64,000 bases of DNA from Coleofasciculus sp040219735 (GCA_040219735.1 JAVJRX010000194.1); one strand, 5' to 3'. Numbered from the stretch's first letter, positions 49,053 to 61,759 are shown. Numbers and translations: made by a program. The notes: generated by a model from the letters alone, not told the origin.

Positions 49053-49868
49053 ATGTCAATACAGTTGATAGACACCCATGTTCATATCAACTTCGATGTC
49101 TTCGAGTCTGATCTAGAAGCCGTGCGCGATCGCTGGCGGGATGTCGGCGTTGTACGGCTGGTACATTCCTGCGTCGAACCCTCAGAGTTTTCGGGGATTC
49201 AAAACTTGGCTGATCGGTTCCCAGAACTGTCTTTTGCCGTCGGCTTACATCCCCTAGATGCCCACAAATGGACGCCCCAAATGGCGGATCAAATTCGGGA
49301 CTTAGCCAGTTCTGATACCAGAGTGGTGGCAATTGGGGAAATGGGGCTAGATTTTTATAAAGCCGAAAACCAACAGCAGCAAAAGGAGGTATTTACCGCA
49401 CAACTCGCCATCGCCCACGAACTTAACTTACCCGTGATTATTCACTGTCGCGACGCCGCCGCCGATCTACGTGATTGGGTGCAGCAGTTTGAACAGGAGG
49501 TGGGATCAATACAGGGGGTCATGCATTGTTGGGGGGGAACGCCTGAGGAAACTCAGTGGTTTTTGGATCTGGGCTTTTATATTAGTTTCAGTGGTATTGT
49601 CACGTTTAAGAACGCCACAGCCATTAAAGAATCAGCCGCCCTAGTACCGCGCGATCGGCTGCTGATTGAAACGGATTGTCCGTTCTTAGCCCCTGTACCC
49701 AAGCGCGGTAAACGAAATGAACCGGCTAACCTGTACCATATTGCTGATTGTATTGCCAAACTGCGGCAGATTCCCCTAGAAACCTTGGCACAAGAAACCA
49801 CCCAGAATGCCTGTCGGCTGTTTAATTTGACCGTACCCAGCCGGGAACAGACAGGACAACTGTCTTAG
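49053..49868 (+). CDS. tatD: TatD-family metal-dependent deoxyribonuclease
   Basis: A 271-residue TIM-barrel hydrolase with the metal-binding DTHVHINFD (usually DTHCHL), the strand-5 GEMGLDFYK acid, IIHCRDAA, MHCWGGTPEE and TDCPFLAPVP. All ligands are present. TatD enzymes are 3'-5' exonucleases on DNA, and some have D-aminoacyl-tRNA deacylase activity. It has GGAGAGG upstream of the ATG at 49053. Confidence 0.94.
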   Translation: MSIQLIDTHVHINFDVFESDLEAVRDRWRDVGVVRLVHSCVEPSEFSGIQNLADRFPELSFAVGLHPLDAHKWTPQMADQIRDLASSDTRVVAIGEMGLDFYKAENQQQQKEVFTAQLAIAHELNLPVIIHCRDAAADLRDWVQQFEQEVGSIQGVMHCWGGTPEETQWFLDLGFYISFSGIVTFKNATAIKESAALVPRDRLLIETDCPFLAPVPKRGKRNEPANLYHIADCIAKLRQIPLETLAQETTQNACRLFNLTVPSREQTGQLS

Positions 49869-50401
49869 ATCGTCGATTCTTCAAAGCGCCGTTCGGGGTT
49901 AAAAGAAGCCAAACCTCAAAAACTCAGGCTTTCGGTAGCGCACAAAAAGGGAGGAGTTAACCGGGATTTAGTATAAATCCTGTTGGGCTTGCGCCATAAT
50001 TGATTAAGAAGAGTTACTATGAATAAAATTTTCTCAAGTTCCATCCCGTTGTCACCGCCTGCCCCGAAACAATCCTTAATCAATGCCAAACTGCCAGCGA
50101 GGAACAGATGCCGCCTATTGTAACTAATTGTAGATTAACCCCCGTATCATTATTATCGTTAAAAACCTCCCGCCGATTATTAAGACAGTCGTGATCATCC
50201 TCAGACTCTCTTGTCGCTTCTTTGTGGTAAAAATTCTCGGCTTGGCGGTGCTTTGACACTGACAAGTATCTACCCCTACCGATATAGCCAATCGTACTAT
50301 CTGTGTTGATCAGGATCGCCGAGTTAGGGGTCAAAATTTCCCGATACCCTTGGCTTCACCGCCAAGCCTGACGCTGATTCACCCTCTCCAGAAGGAAAAG
50401 C
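49869..50401. other. rpoB upstream region
   Basis: 533 bp without a gene I can support. It holds a small hairpin CTTGGC/GCCAAG (50349-50366), probably in the leader of rpoB, and AAGGAAAA just before the rpoB ATG. An 84-codon frame on the minus strand (50080-50334) shows no protein-like pattern. Confidence 0.5.
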
Positions 50402-53400
50402 ATGACGACTCAAACTTATACAGCTCCCACCTATCTATTACCAGACTTAGTGGAAATTCAGCGAGCTAGTTTTCGCTGGTTTCTAGAAGAAGGGCTGATT
50501 GAAGAACTCGACAGCTTCTCGCCAATTAGTGACTATACGGGTAAGCTAGAACTCCACTTTATCGGCAAAAACTACAAGCTCAAGAGTCCTAAATATGATG
50601 TAGATGAAGCCAAGCGGCGAGACAGCACCTATGCGGTGCAAATGTATGTACCAACCCGCTTGATCAACAAAGAGACGGGTGAGATCAAGGAGCAAGAAGT
50701 CTTTATTGGCGATCTGCCCCTGATGACCGATCGCGGTACATTTATTATTAACGGCGCTGAGCGCGTCATTGTCAATCAAATTGTCCGCAGTCCCGGCGTG
50801 TACTACAAGTCAGAAATCGACAAAAATGGACGCCGCACCTACTCCGCCTCTTTAATTCCCAACCGGGGCGCCTGGTTAAAATTTGAAACCGACAAAAATG
50901 ATTTAGTCTGGGTTCGCATCGACAAAACCCGTAAATTGTCTGCCCAAGTTCTCTTAAAAGCCCTAGGACTCTCGGACAATGAAATTATCGACGCCCTGCG
51001 CCACCCCGATTATTATCAAAAGACCTTAGACAAAGAAGGCAATCCCAGTGAAGAAGACGCCCTCCTGGAGCTATATCGCAAGCTCCGTCCGGGTGAACCG
51101 CCCACGGTAAGCGGGGGTCAGCAGTTATTAGACTCACGCTTTTTCGACCCCAAACGCTATGACCTCGGTCGTGTCGGTCGCTACAAAATTAACAAAAAGT
51201 TGCGCTTAAATGTTGCCGATACCATCCGAGTCCTGACTCCCCAAGATATTATGTCCGCCATTGATTACCTGATCAACCTGGAATTTGATATTGGCAGCAC
51301 CGACGATATCGACCATTTGGGGAACCGTCGGGTTCGTTCGGTGGGAGAACTCCTGCAAAACCAGGTTCGGGTGGGATTGAATCGCTTAGAACGGATCATT
51401 CGGGAACGGATGACGGTTTCCGACTCTGATACCTTAACCCCCGCCTCTTTGGTCAACCCCAAACCCCTAGTCGCCGCCATTAAAGAATTCTTTGGCTCAT
51501 CTCAGCTATCCCAGTTCATGGATCAGACCAATCCCCTAGCTGAGTTAACCCACAAACGGCGTTTATCTGCCCTCGGACCCGGTGGTTTAACCCGGGAACG
51601 GGCTGGGTTTGCAGTGCGGGATATTCACCCCTCTCACTATGGACGGATTTGTCCCATCGAAACGCCAGAAGGACCCAACGCGGGTCTAATTGGTTCCTTG
51701 GCAACCCATGCACGGGTGAATGCCTACGGCTTTATTGAAACCCCATCGTACCCTGTAGAAAATGGGCGGGTGATCAAAGACAAGGCGCCCCTTTACATGA
51801 CCGCAGATGAAGAGGATGACTTGCGTGTGGCTCCCGGTGACATCCCCATTGATCAAAATGGTTATATCTTGGGCGAATCAGTACCCGTGCGCTATCGCCA
51901 AGAATTCACCACCACGACCCCAGATCAGGTAGACTTTGTGGCGGTATCCCCGGTGCAAATTATCTCTGTGGCTACTTCATTAATTCCCTTCCTGGAACAT
52001 GATGACGCCAACCGCGCCTTGATGGGTTCAAACATGCAACGGCAAGCCGTCCCCTTGTTACGTCCAGAGCGTCCCCTAGTGGGTACAGGCTTAGAAGCCC
52101 AAGCCGCACGCGATTCGGGGATGGTGATTGTCTCGCGTAAAGCCGGTGAGGTGGTTTATGTAGATGCCACAAAAATTCGGGTACAAACCGCACCCACCGC
52201 ACCCCCTGCATTGCCCGGAGAAAACGTCGAGAATGGAAAAACGAGCGAACCGGAAATTATTGAATACGAACTCCAGAAATATCAGCGCTCCAACCAAGAT
52301 ACCTGCTTAAATCAGCGTCCATTGGTCTTTCGTGGGGATGACGTGGAAGCCGGTCAAATTCTGGCTGACGGTTCAGCCACCGAAGGGGGAGAACTGGGAC
52401 TGGGACAGAATATTCTGGTTGCCTATATGCCATGGGAGGGCTACAACTACGAAGACGCCATCCTGATTAGCGAGCGACTGGTGTTGGATGATGTGTACAC
52501 CAGTATTCACATCGAAAAATACGAAATTGAAGCCCGACAAACCAAGCTCGGACCTGAAGAAATTACCCGTGAAATTCCTAACGTCGGGGAAGATGCGCTG
52601 CGCCAACTTGACGAACAAGGAATTATCCGCATTGGGGCTTGGGTGGAAGCCGGAGACATTCTCGTGGGTAAAGTGACGCCCAAAGGCGAATCCGACCAAC
52701 CCCCAGAAGAAAAGTTACTTCGGGCAATTTTCGGGGAAAAAGCCAGGGACGTGCGAGACAATTCCTTGCGTGTTCCCAACGGTGAAAAAGGTCGGGTTGT
52801 GGATGTCCGCATCTTTACCCGTGAGCAAGGCGATGAACTCCCGCCCGGTGCCAACATGGTGGTGCGTGTCTATGTGGCTCAGAAGCGCAAGATTCAGGTG
52901 GGCGATAAAATGGCAGGTCGTCACGGTAATAAGGGGATTATTTCCCGGATTTTGCCGATGGAAGATATGCCTTACCTCCCTGATGGCACTCCCCTCGACA
53001 TTATTCTCAATCCCTTGGGTGTTCCTAGTCGGATGAATGTCGGTCAAGTCTTTGAATGTTTACTGGGATGGGCGGGTGAAAACTTGGGACTGCGATTTAA
53101 AATGATCCCCTTTGATGAAATGTATGGGGAAGAAGCATCCCGGCTTACCGTTCACGGCAAACTCCAGCAAGCCCGTGAAGAAACTCAGCAAGATTGGATA
53201 TTTGATCCAGAAAATCCAGGCAAAATTCAGGTGTTTGACGGTCGCACAGGCGAAGCCTTTGATCGTCCGGTGACCGTTGGTATTGCCTATATGTTGAAAC
53301 TGGTTCACTTGGTGGATGATAAGATTCACGCTCGTTCTACCGGTCCTTATTCCCTGGTTACCCAGCAACCCTTGGGAGGTAAAGCACAGCAGGGCGGTCA

Positions 53401-53755
53401 GCGGTTTGGGGAAATGGAAGTTTGGGCATTGGAAGCCTTTGGTGCGGCTTATACCCTGCAAGAGTTACTTACCGTGAAATCGGACGATATGCAGGGTCGT
53501 AATGAAGCCCTTAACGCTATTGTCAAAGGCAAGGCGATTCCCCGACCCGGTACTCCGGAATCCTTTAAGGTGTTGATGCGAGAACTTCAATCCTTGGGAC
53601 TCGATATTGCCGTTCACAAAGTAGAGACCGCTGAAGATGGCTCTAGCCGTGACTTAGAAGTCGATTTGATGGCAGATGGCGACCGGCGTCGTACCCCTAA
53701 CCGACCCACCTATGAATCCCTCCGCAGTGAGGAACTCGAAGAAGAAGAGTTATAA
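50402..53755 (+). CDS. rpoB: RNA polymerase beta subunit
   Basis: A 1117-residue beta subunit with the usual landmarks: TDRGTFIINGAERVIVNQIV, the rifampicin region around SQLSQFMDQTNPLAELTHKR, ERAGFAVRDIHPSHYGRICP, IETPEGPNAGLI, the catalytic-region GDKMAGRHGNKG, and GGKAQQGGQRFGEMEVWALE near the end. The rifampicin-region residues Gln, Asp, His and Arg look wild type. It is first in the rpoB-rpoC1-rpoC2 operon. Confidence 0.98.
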   Translation: MTTQTYTAPTYLLPDLVEIQRASFRWFLEEGLIEELDSFSPISDYTGKLELHFIGKNYKLKSPKYDVDEAKRRDSTYAVQMYVPTRLINKETGEIKEQEVFIGDLPLMTDRGTFIINGAERVIVNQIVRSPGVYYKSEIDKNGRRTYSASLIPNRGAWLKFETDKNDLVWVRIDKTRKLSAQVLLKALGLSDNEIIDALRHPDYYQKTLDKEGNPSEEDALLELYRKLRPGEPPTVSGGQQLLDSRFFDPKRYDLGRVGRYKINKKLRLNVADTIRVLTPQDIMSAIDYLINLEFDIGSTDDIDHLGNRRVRSVGELLQNQVRVGLNRLERIIRERMTVSDSDTLTPASLVNPKPLVAAIKEFFGSSQLSQFMDQTNPLAELTHKRRLSALGPGGLTRERAGFAVRDIHPSHYGRICPIETPEGPNAGLIGSLATHARVNAYGFIETPSYPVENGRVIKDKAPLYMTADEEDDLRVAPGDIPIDQNGYILGESVPVRYRQEFTTTTPDQVDFVAVSPVQIISVATSLIPFLEHDDANRALMGSNMQRQAVPLLRPERPLVGTGLEAQAARDSGMVIVSRKAGEVVYVDATKIRVQTAPTAPPALPGENVENGKTSEPEIIEYELQKYQRSNQDTCLNQRPLVFRGDDVEAGQILADGSATEGGELGLGQNILVAYMPWEGYNYEDAILISERLVLDDVYTSIHIEKYEIEARQTKLGPEEITREIPNVGEDALRQLDEQGIIRIGAWVEAGDILVGKVTPKGESDQPPEEKLLRAIFGEKARDVRDNSLRVPNGEKGRVVDVRIFTREQGDELPPGANMVVRVYVAQKRKIQVGDKMAGRHGNKGIISRILPMEDMPYLPDGTPLDIILNPLGVPSRMNVGQVFECLLGWAGENLGLRFKMIPFDEMYGEEASRLTVHGKLQQAREETQQDWIFDPENPGKIQVFDGRTGEAFDRPVTVGIAYMLKLVHLVDDKIHARSTGPYSLVTQQPLGGKAQQGGQRFGEMEVWALEAFGAAYTLQELLTVKSDDMQGRNEALNAIVKGKAIPRPGTPESFKVLMRELQSLGLDIAVHKVETAEDGSSRDLEVDLMADGDRRRTPNRPTYESLRSEELEEEEL

Positions 53756-53847
53756 GTTCTCCGTGTTGAATGTTCTAGACGTAGCCTGCTACGTCTGGAA
53801 CATCCAATATCTACATCTGGAACCCTCAAAACTCAAAACCCTGGAAG

Positions 53848-55731
<1,884 letters not shown>

Positions 55732-55776
55732 AACAAAGTCAAGGACACATGACAAAGGACGAATGACAAAGGACAA

Positions 55777-58700
55777 ATGACAAATAAAGCAGGTCAAAAA
55801 GAAACGATTTTCTACAATCGAGTCGTTGATAAAGGTCAGCTCAAAAAACTGATTTCCTGGGCGTTTACTAAGTATGGCAGCGCCCGGACAGCTCAAATGG
55901 CTGACCAACTTAAGGATTTAGGATTCCGCTATGCCACAAAAGCAGGGGTTTCGATTAGTGTCGATGACCTACTCGTCCCGCCGAAGAAGCGTGAGATGCT
56001 AGAAGCGGCGGAAGCCCAGATTCGCGCCACGGAAGCCCGCTACAGTCGGGGTGAAATTACAGAAGTTGAACGATTCCAGAAAGTTATTGATACCTGGAAT
56101 AGTACGTCGGAAGCCCTGAAAGATGAAGTGGTGGTGAATTTCAAGGCAACTGATCCCTTGAATTCGGTCTATATGATGGCGTTTTCTGGGGCAAGAGGAA
56201 ACTTGTCTCAGGTACGCCAATTGGTCGGGATGCGGGGTCTGATGGCTGATCCGCAAGGGGAAATTATTGACCTGCCGATCAAGACCAATTTTCGAGAAGG
56301 GTTAACCGTTACCGAATATATTATTTCCAGTTACGGGGCACGCAAAGGACTGGTGGATACCGCCTTGAGAACGGCGGACTCCGGGTATCTAACTCGGCGT
56401 TTAGTGGATGTGTCTCAGGATGTGATTGTCCGGGAAGTAGACTGTGGGACAACCCGAGGCATTCAGCTTACCGCGATGACCGATGGCGATCGCGTGTTGA
56501 TTCCACTGCAAGATCGGCTCTTGGGGCGAGTCCTAGCCGCTGATTTGCTGCATCCGAAAACCAAAGAGGTGATCGCCAAACGCAACCAAGCCATCTCTGA
56601 CGAATTAGCCGACGTCATCGGCAAAGCCGAGGTGCAAGAGTTGATGGTGCGCTCACCCCTCACCTGTGAAGCCTCGCGATCAGTCTGTCAGCATTGCTAC
56701 GGCTGGAGCTTGGCGCATGGGCACATGGTGGACTTGGGAGAAGCCGTTGGTATTATTGCAGCTCAGTCCATTGGTGAACCCGGAACTCAGCTCACCATGC
56801 GGACATTCCACACCGGGGGAGTATTCACCGGTGAAGTTGCCCGTCAAGTCCCAGCGGCGTTTGAGGGCGTTGTCCGCTTTTCTAGCCGTCTGCGAACCCG
56901 GGGTGTCCGTACCCGCCACGGTGAAGAGCGCGAACAAGTAGAAGTCGCCGGCGATCTGATTCTGGAACCGACTAATAAGGGGAAAAGCAAAACCATTCCC
57001 GTCACACCCGGTTCCATTCTCCTGGTTAGCGATGGGGAACAGGTGAAAGCTGAACAGCTTTTAGCCGAAGTAGCGTTGGGCAAATCTCGTCTGTCTACAG
57101 AAAAAGCGGCGAAAGACGTAGCTTCGGATTTGGCGGGAGAAGTCCTGTTTGCCGATTTGATCCCCGAAGAAAAAACCGATCGCCAAGGGAATACGACCCG
57201 TATTGCCCAGCGGGGTGGATTGTTATGGGTGTTATCGGGAGAGGTGTATAACCTGCCTCCTGGTGCCGAACCCGTAGTCAAAAACGGCGATGCTGTGGAA
57301 CCCGGTTCCGTACTCGCAGAAACCAAGTTAGTCAGCCAAAACGGTGGGGTAGTTCGACTGACACCGGGTAAGCGGGAAATTGACATCATCACCGCGTCGG
57401 TGCGCCTAGACCAAGCAGCGGTGCGGATGGAAAGTAGTGGGGGTCGCGAACAGTATGTGATTCACACGGCTAATAACCAGCGCTTCTTGCTCAAGGCAAC
57501 CCCAGGCACAAAAGTGCTAAATAATCAAGTGGTTGCGGAGTTGATTGATGATCGCTATCGTACCCAGACCGGGGGCATTATTAAGTATGGCGGCGTGGAA
57601 GTCGCCAAACGCGGTAAAGCCAAGCAAGGATACGAAGTCACCAAAGGGGGGAGCCTCCTGTGGATTCCTGAAGAATGCCACGAGGTCAACAAAGATATCT
57701 CATTGCTGCTGGTGGAAGACGGTCAATATGTGGAAGCCGGTACAGAGGTGGTGAAAGATATCTTCTGCCAATCAGGAGGTATTGTCGAGGTCGTGCAGAA
57801 GAATGACATTCTGCGGGAAATTGTGATCAAGCCCGGAGAATTGCATCTGGTGGATGAGCTACCTGAAGCCTTTGTGCCTGAAGGTCAGTTGGTGTATCCC
57901 GGTACAGAACCCGTCCCTGGGCTAACCGTAGCAGAGCTGCGGTATGGGGAAATGGCAGAGACGCCAGAGGGAATGGCACTGCTGCTCAGACCTGTGGTTG
58001 AATTTACTGTTCCCGACGAACCGGATGTCCCCTCGCAAGCGTCCATCGACAGTGCCAATGGTGCTTCAGGAGTGGGCGGTCAGTCTGATGCTGAGAGTGC
58101 GATCGGGATTGAGCTGCGGACGATTCAGCGGCTACCTTATAAAGATGGAGAGCGGATCAAGTCTGTGGAAGGACTGGAGTTGCTGCGAACTCAACTCGTT
58201 TTGGACATGACTCAGGAATTAGAGGGGGATCATTCCACCTCTCAGATTTCGGCAGATATTGAATTAGTCACAACCGAAGAGTCTGATGATCCAGAGGACA
58301 TGCGTTTGCAGTTGGTGATCCTGGAATCTTTGGTCGTCCGACGCGATACCTCTGCTGATCCGTTGGGTGGGAGTACCCAAACCCGGCTGTTGGTCAACGA
58401 TGGGGATAAAATTGCGCCCAAAGCCGTCGTCGCCCGCACCGAAATTCAGTGTAAAGAAGCCGGTGAAGTCCGGGGGATTCGCGAAGGGGTGGAAGCCATT
58501 CGTCGGGTACTGGTGGTTCGGGATGCGGATCGGATCACCATTCCCCTTAGTGGCACACCCCAGGTGAAGGTGGGAGATTTAATCGTGGAGACCGGTTTTC
58601 TCGCCTCGAACGTGCAAGCCTCCGAATCGGGACAAGTTGTCCAAGTTAACGAGGACTCGGTAACCTTGCGACTAGCACGTCCCTACCGTGTGTCAGCCGG

Positions 58701-59775
58701 TGCGGTGCTGCAAATTGATAATGGAGACTTGGTGCAACGGGGTGACAACCTAGTGCTGCTGGTGTTCGAGCGGGCGAAGACTGGGGATATTATTCAAGGG
58801 TTACCTCGAATTGAAGAACTCCTAGAAGCCCGTAAACCCAAAGAAGCCTGTGTGTTAGCCCGACGCCCCGGTGAGACGCAGGTGGTTTATGAGGAAGATG
58901 AAACTGTTGATATCAAAGTGATTGAACAGGAAGGCGTGATTACCGACTATCCGATTAGTCCCGGACAAAACGCACTGGTTTCCGATGCTCAGTTTGTTAA
59001 GGTGGGTCAAGCATTAACCGATGGACCAGCAAATCCTCACGAGATTCTGGAGATTTTCTTCAATTTCACGGTGGAAGACAAGGGAATCTATGAAGGTGCT
59101 TTAGCTGGACTGCAAGCGGCGCAGGCATTTCTGGTGAATGAAGTCCAGTCGGTGTATCAATCCCAAGGAATTGACATCTCGGATAAGCACATCGAAGTGA
59201 TTGTCCGTCAGATGACCTCGAAAGTTCGGGTTGATGATGGGGGTGATACCACGATGCTACCGGGAGAATTGGTGGAGTTGCGGCAAATTGAGACGGTGAA
59301 TGAAGCCATGGCAATTACTGGGGGCGCACCGGCTCAATACACGCCGGTATTATTGGGGATTACTAAAGCCTCGCTGAATACGGATAGCTTCATCTCCGCC
59401 GCTAGCTTCCAGGAAACCACCCGCGTCCTCACCGAAGCCGCCATTGAAGGGAAATCCGATTGGTTACGGGGTCTCAAGGAGAACGTAATTATTGGTCGCC
59501 TGATTCCTGCAGGAACCGGGTACAACGCCTATGAAGATCCAAACAGTGGTGTCGATGGTGAGTTCTCCAATGGGGGTAACGCTGGCTATAATTTCGGCGA
59601 CCTTAATGATAGTAGTGAACTCGACCAAGACGATTCCCTAGAAGTGCTAGACGATCGCACGGCTCGCGCTTACAGTATGGAAGAGTCTGATACCACCGAT
59701 TTTGGCTCGTTGCTGAATGAGGACGAAGTCTCAGAGGAGTTGGCTGAGGAATATCTGGATGATGAGAATGAATAA
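55777..59775 (+). CDS. rpoC2: RNA polymerase beta-prime subunit, C-terminal part
   Basis: A 1332-residue protein that begins MTNKAGQKETIFYNRVVDKG. It contains the bridge-helix and trigger-loop parts (MMAFSGARGNLSQVRQLVGM, AAQSIGEPGTQLTMRTFHTG, ASFQETTRVLTEAAIEGKSD) with the large sandwich-barrel insert of cyanobacteria between them (about 350-980). The acidic tail (DDSLEVLDD...) is typical. Its ATG (55777) and Shine-Dalgarno-like AAAGGAC sit in a heptamer repeat ATGACAAAGGACGAATGACA... that fills the 45 bp gap after rpoC1. Confidence 0.98.
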   Translation: MTNKAGQKETIFYNRVVDKGQLKKLISWAFTKYGSARTAQMADQLKDLGFRYATKAGVSISVDDLLVPPKKREMLEAAEAQIRATEARYSRGEITEVERFQKVIDTWNSTSEALKDEVVVNFKATDPLNSVYMMAFSGARGNLSQVRQLVGMRGLMADPQGEIIDLPIKTNFREGLTVTEYIISSYGARKGLVDTALRTADSGYLTRRLVDVSQDVIVREVDCGTTRGIQLTAMTDGDRVLIPLQDRLLGRVLAADLLHPKTKEVIAKRNQAISDELADVIGKAEVQELMVRSPLTCEASRSVCQHCYGWSLAHGHMVDLGEAVGIIAAQSIGEPGTQLTMRTFHTGGVFTGEVARQVPAAFEGVVRFSSRLRTRGVRTRHGEEREQVEVAGDLILEPTNKGKSKTIPVTPGSILLVSDGEQVKAEQLLAEVALGKSRLSTEKAAKDVASDLAGEVLFADLIPEEKTDRQGNTTRIAQRGGLLWVLSGEVYNLPPGAEPVVKNGDAVEPGSVLAETKLVSQNGGVVRLTPGKREIDIITASVRLDQAAVRMESSGGREQYVIHTANNQRFLLKATPGTKVLNNQVVAELIDDRYRTQTGGIIKYGGVEVAKRGKAKQGYEVTKGGSLLWIPEECHEVNKDISLLLVEDGQYVEAGTEVVKDIFCQSGGIVEVVQKNDILREIVIKPGELHLVDELPEAFVPEGQLVYPGTEPVPGLTVAELRYGEMAETPEGMALLLRPVVEFTVPDEPDVPSQASIDSANGASGVGGQSDAESAIGIELRTIQRLPYKDGERIKSVEGLELLRTQLVLDMTQELEGDHSTSQISADIELVTTEESDDPEDMRLQLVILESLVVRRDTSADPLGGSTQTRLLVNDGDKIAPKAVVARTEIQCKEAGEVRGIREGVEAIRRVLVVRDADRITIPLSGTPQVKVGDLIVETGFLASNVQASESGQVVQVNEDSVTLRLARPYRVSAGAVLQIDNGDLVQRGDNLVLLVFERAKTGDIIQGLPRIEELLEARKPKEACVLARRPGETQVVYEEDETVDIKVIEQEGVITDYPISPGQNALVSDAQFVKVGQALTDGPANPHEILEIFFNFTVEDKGIYEGALAGLQAAQAFLVNEVQSVYQSQGIDISDKHIEVIVRQMTSKVRVDDGGDTTMLPGELVELRQIETVNEAMAITGGAPAQYTPVLLGITKASLNTDSFISAASFQETTRVLTEAAIEGKSDWLRGLKENVIIGRLIPAGTGYNAYEDPNSGVDGEFSNGGNAGYNFGDLNDSSELDQDDSLEVLDDRTARAYSMEESDTTDFGSLLNEDEVSEELAEEYLDDENE

Positions 59776-59840
59776 TCGGTTGTCTTCTGTGATTTAGATA
59801 GTTGAAGCCTAACGGCTGGAAACGAGAACATCTAGAGGGT

Positions 59841-59870
59841 AGTAGAGACGCGCCATGGCGCGTCTTTACT
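59841..59870 (+). terminator. Near-perfect palindrome downstream of rpoC2
   Basis: AGTAGAGACGCGCCA followed by TGGCGCGTCTTTACT, one mismatch (a G-U pair in RNA), 65 bp after the rpoC2 stop. It is the same repeat family as 43819-43848 and 9019-9040. It may serve as the operon terminator. Confidence 0.6.
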
Positions 59871-59950
59871 AATTTCTGCTCTGTCCTAACCAATATCAAA
59901 TCTTACAGTACTGTCGCCCTACAATTAGGTTATAAGCATTTAATCGGATC

Positions 59951-61732
59951 GTGACTATCTTGCCCAACATTCCTCTACGTCGCTGGTTTGTGAGTCTACT
60001 CACCTGTGTCATCGCGATCGCGCTGTCCGCCTGCAACCCTGCAACCTTTACCTCACAAGCTGCACAGGGATCTCAACTCGTAACCAGTATTCTTAGTGAT
60101 CCCAAAACCTTTAACTACGCCCTCTCTCAGGAGTCCCCGAATATTTTTGTTTACACTTACGAGGGACTGGTAACTGAAAATGGTGTCACGGGTGAAATTG
60201 AACCCGCCCTCGCTGAATCCTGGGAAATCTCTGACAACCAACAGCGCATTGTCTTTACCCTGCGAGAGGGATTAAAATGGTCTGATGGAGAACCTTTAAC
60301 CGTTGATGATGTCGTATTTACCTATAACGATATCTACCTCAACGAAGACATTCCCACCGATGTACGAGACATTCTTAGAATTGGCGAAACGCGCGGCTTT
60401 CCCACGGTGCGGAAATTAGACGAGAGACGAGTTGAATTTACCACACCCGAACCCTTTGCTCCCTTTCTCCGCACCACGGGACTGACAATTTTACCCGCCC
60501 ACGTCCTTAAGGATACTGTAACTGAGAAAGACCAAGAAGGAAGACCCAAGTTTATCACCACTTGGGGTGTGGATACCGACCCAGATAAAATTGTGGTCAA
60601 TGGACCCTACCAATTGGATCGCTACAATACCAATCAACGCATCGTATTCCGCCGCAATCCCTATTACTGGCGCAAGGGACCTCAAGGTCAGCCTCAACCT
60701 TATATTAATCAAATCTTTTGGGAAATTGTTGAATCTACCGATACTGCTTTTTTGCAATTTCGTTCCGGTGGGTTAGATGCGATTGGTGTTTCACCAGATT
60801 TTTATTCCCTACTCAAGCGGGAAGAGGAACGAAGCAACTTTAATATTTATGTCGGTGGTCCCACCCTCAGTTCCAGTTTTATTTCATTTAATCTTAACAA
60901 AGGAAGTCGGGATGGCAAACCTCTCGTTGAACCGATGAAATCCCGTTGGTTTAATAGACTGGAATTTAGACAAGCGGTGGCTTATGCAATTGATCGGCGA
61001 ACGATGATTGATAACTTGTTTCGGGGATTGGGTGAACCTCAATATTCCAATCTTCCTGTACAAAGTCCTTATTATTTGTCTCCAGAAGAGGGACTTACCG
61101 TGTATGATTATAATCTGGAGAAAGCGAAAGAATTACTGTTAAAAGCAGGGTTCCAATACAACGATGAAGGACAATTACTCGATGATCAAGGAAATCGGGT
61201 TCGTTTTACTTTAATCACCAATGCGGGGAATAAACTGCGCGAAGCAATGGGTTCGCAAATTAAACGAGATTTAGCTAAAGTTGGCATACAAGTGGATTTT
61301 AACCCGATTGCCTTCAGTACCCTGGTGGAAAAACTCAGTAATAGCTTAGATTGGGAATCTCATCTGTTGGGTTTTTCGGGTGGCGGATTAGAACCGAATA
61401 ATAGTGCTAATGTCTGGTCTACGGAAGGCGGATTACACAGTTTTAATCAAAAACCAACGGTTGGTCAACCGGAGATTCAGGGGTGGGAAGTTGCGCCTTG
61501 GGAACAAGAGATTAATGACCTTTATATTAAAGGGTCTCAAGAGTTAGATGAACAGAAGCGTAAAGCTATTTATGGCGAAGCACAACGCCTTATTAAAGAA
61601 CATTTACCCTTTATCTACCTGGTGAATCCACTGTCAATGACGGCTGTGCGCGATCGCGTGGAGGGGATTGAGTATTCGGCTTTGGGTGGTGCGTTCTGGA
61701 ATATTCACGAGTTGAGGATTTCTGAAGATTAA
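59951..61732 (+). CDS. Oligopeptide-type ABC substrate-binding lipoprotein (first copy)
   Basis: A 593-residue solute-binding protein of the SBP_bac_5 family (OppA/DppA-like), starting with GTG (59951). Its lipobox is IALSAC with C28, so it is tethered to a membrane. It shows the family's ILSDPKTFNYALSQESPN, LAESWEISDNQQRIVFTLRE, GLKWSDGEPLTVDDVVFTYN and FRQAVAYAIDRRTMIDNLFR. It binds peptides or similar solutes for an ABC importer. No permease or ATPase gene is beside it. It is a tandem paralogue of the next gene. Confidence 0.94.
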   Translation: MTILPNIPLRRWFVSLLTCVIAIALSACNPATFTSQAAQGSQLVTSILSDPKTFNYALSQESPNIFVYTYEGLVTENGVTGEIEPALAESWEISDNQQRIVFTLREGLKWSDGEPLTVDDVVFTYNDIYLNEDIPTDVRDILRIGETRGFPTVRKLDERRVEFTTPEPFAPFLRTTGLTILPAHVLKDTVTEKDQEGRPKFITTWGVDTDPDKIVVNGPYQLDRYNTNQRIVFRRNPYYWRKGPQGQPQPYINQIFWEIVESTDTAFLQFRSGGLDAIGVSPDFYSLLKREEERSNFNIYVGGPTLSSSFISFNLNKGSRDGKPLVEPMKSRWFNRLEFRQAVAYAIDRRTMIDNLFRGLGEPQYSNLPVQSPYYLSPEEGLTVYDYNLEKAKELLLKAGFQYNDEGQLLDDQGNRVRFTLITNAGNKLREAMGSQIKRDLAKVGIQVDFNPIAFSTLVEKLSNSLDWESHLLGFSGGGLEPNNSANVWSTEGGLHSFNQKPTVGQPEIQGWEVAPWEQEINDLYIKGSQELDEQKRKAIYGEAQRLIKEHLPFIYLVNPLSMTAVRDRVEGIEYSALGGAFWNIHELRISED

Positions 61733-61759
61733 GGGTAATGGAGAAAGTTCGGAGTTAGG

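Noticed and set aside
50080..50334. 84-codon minus-strand frame upstream of rpoB
   Set aside because: No protein-like pattern or ribosome site; it lies where the rpoB leader is expected.
55732..55776. rpoC1/rpoC2 as a broken rpoC
   Set aside because: The split is normal for all cyanobacteria and both parts are complete.
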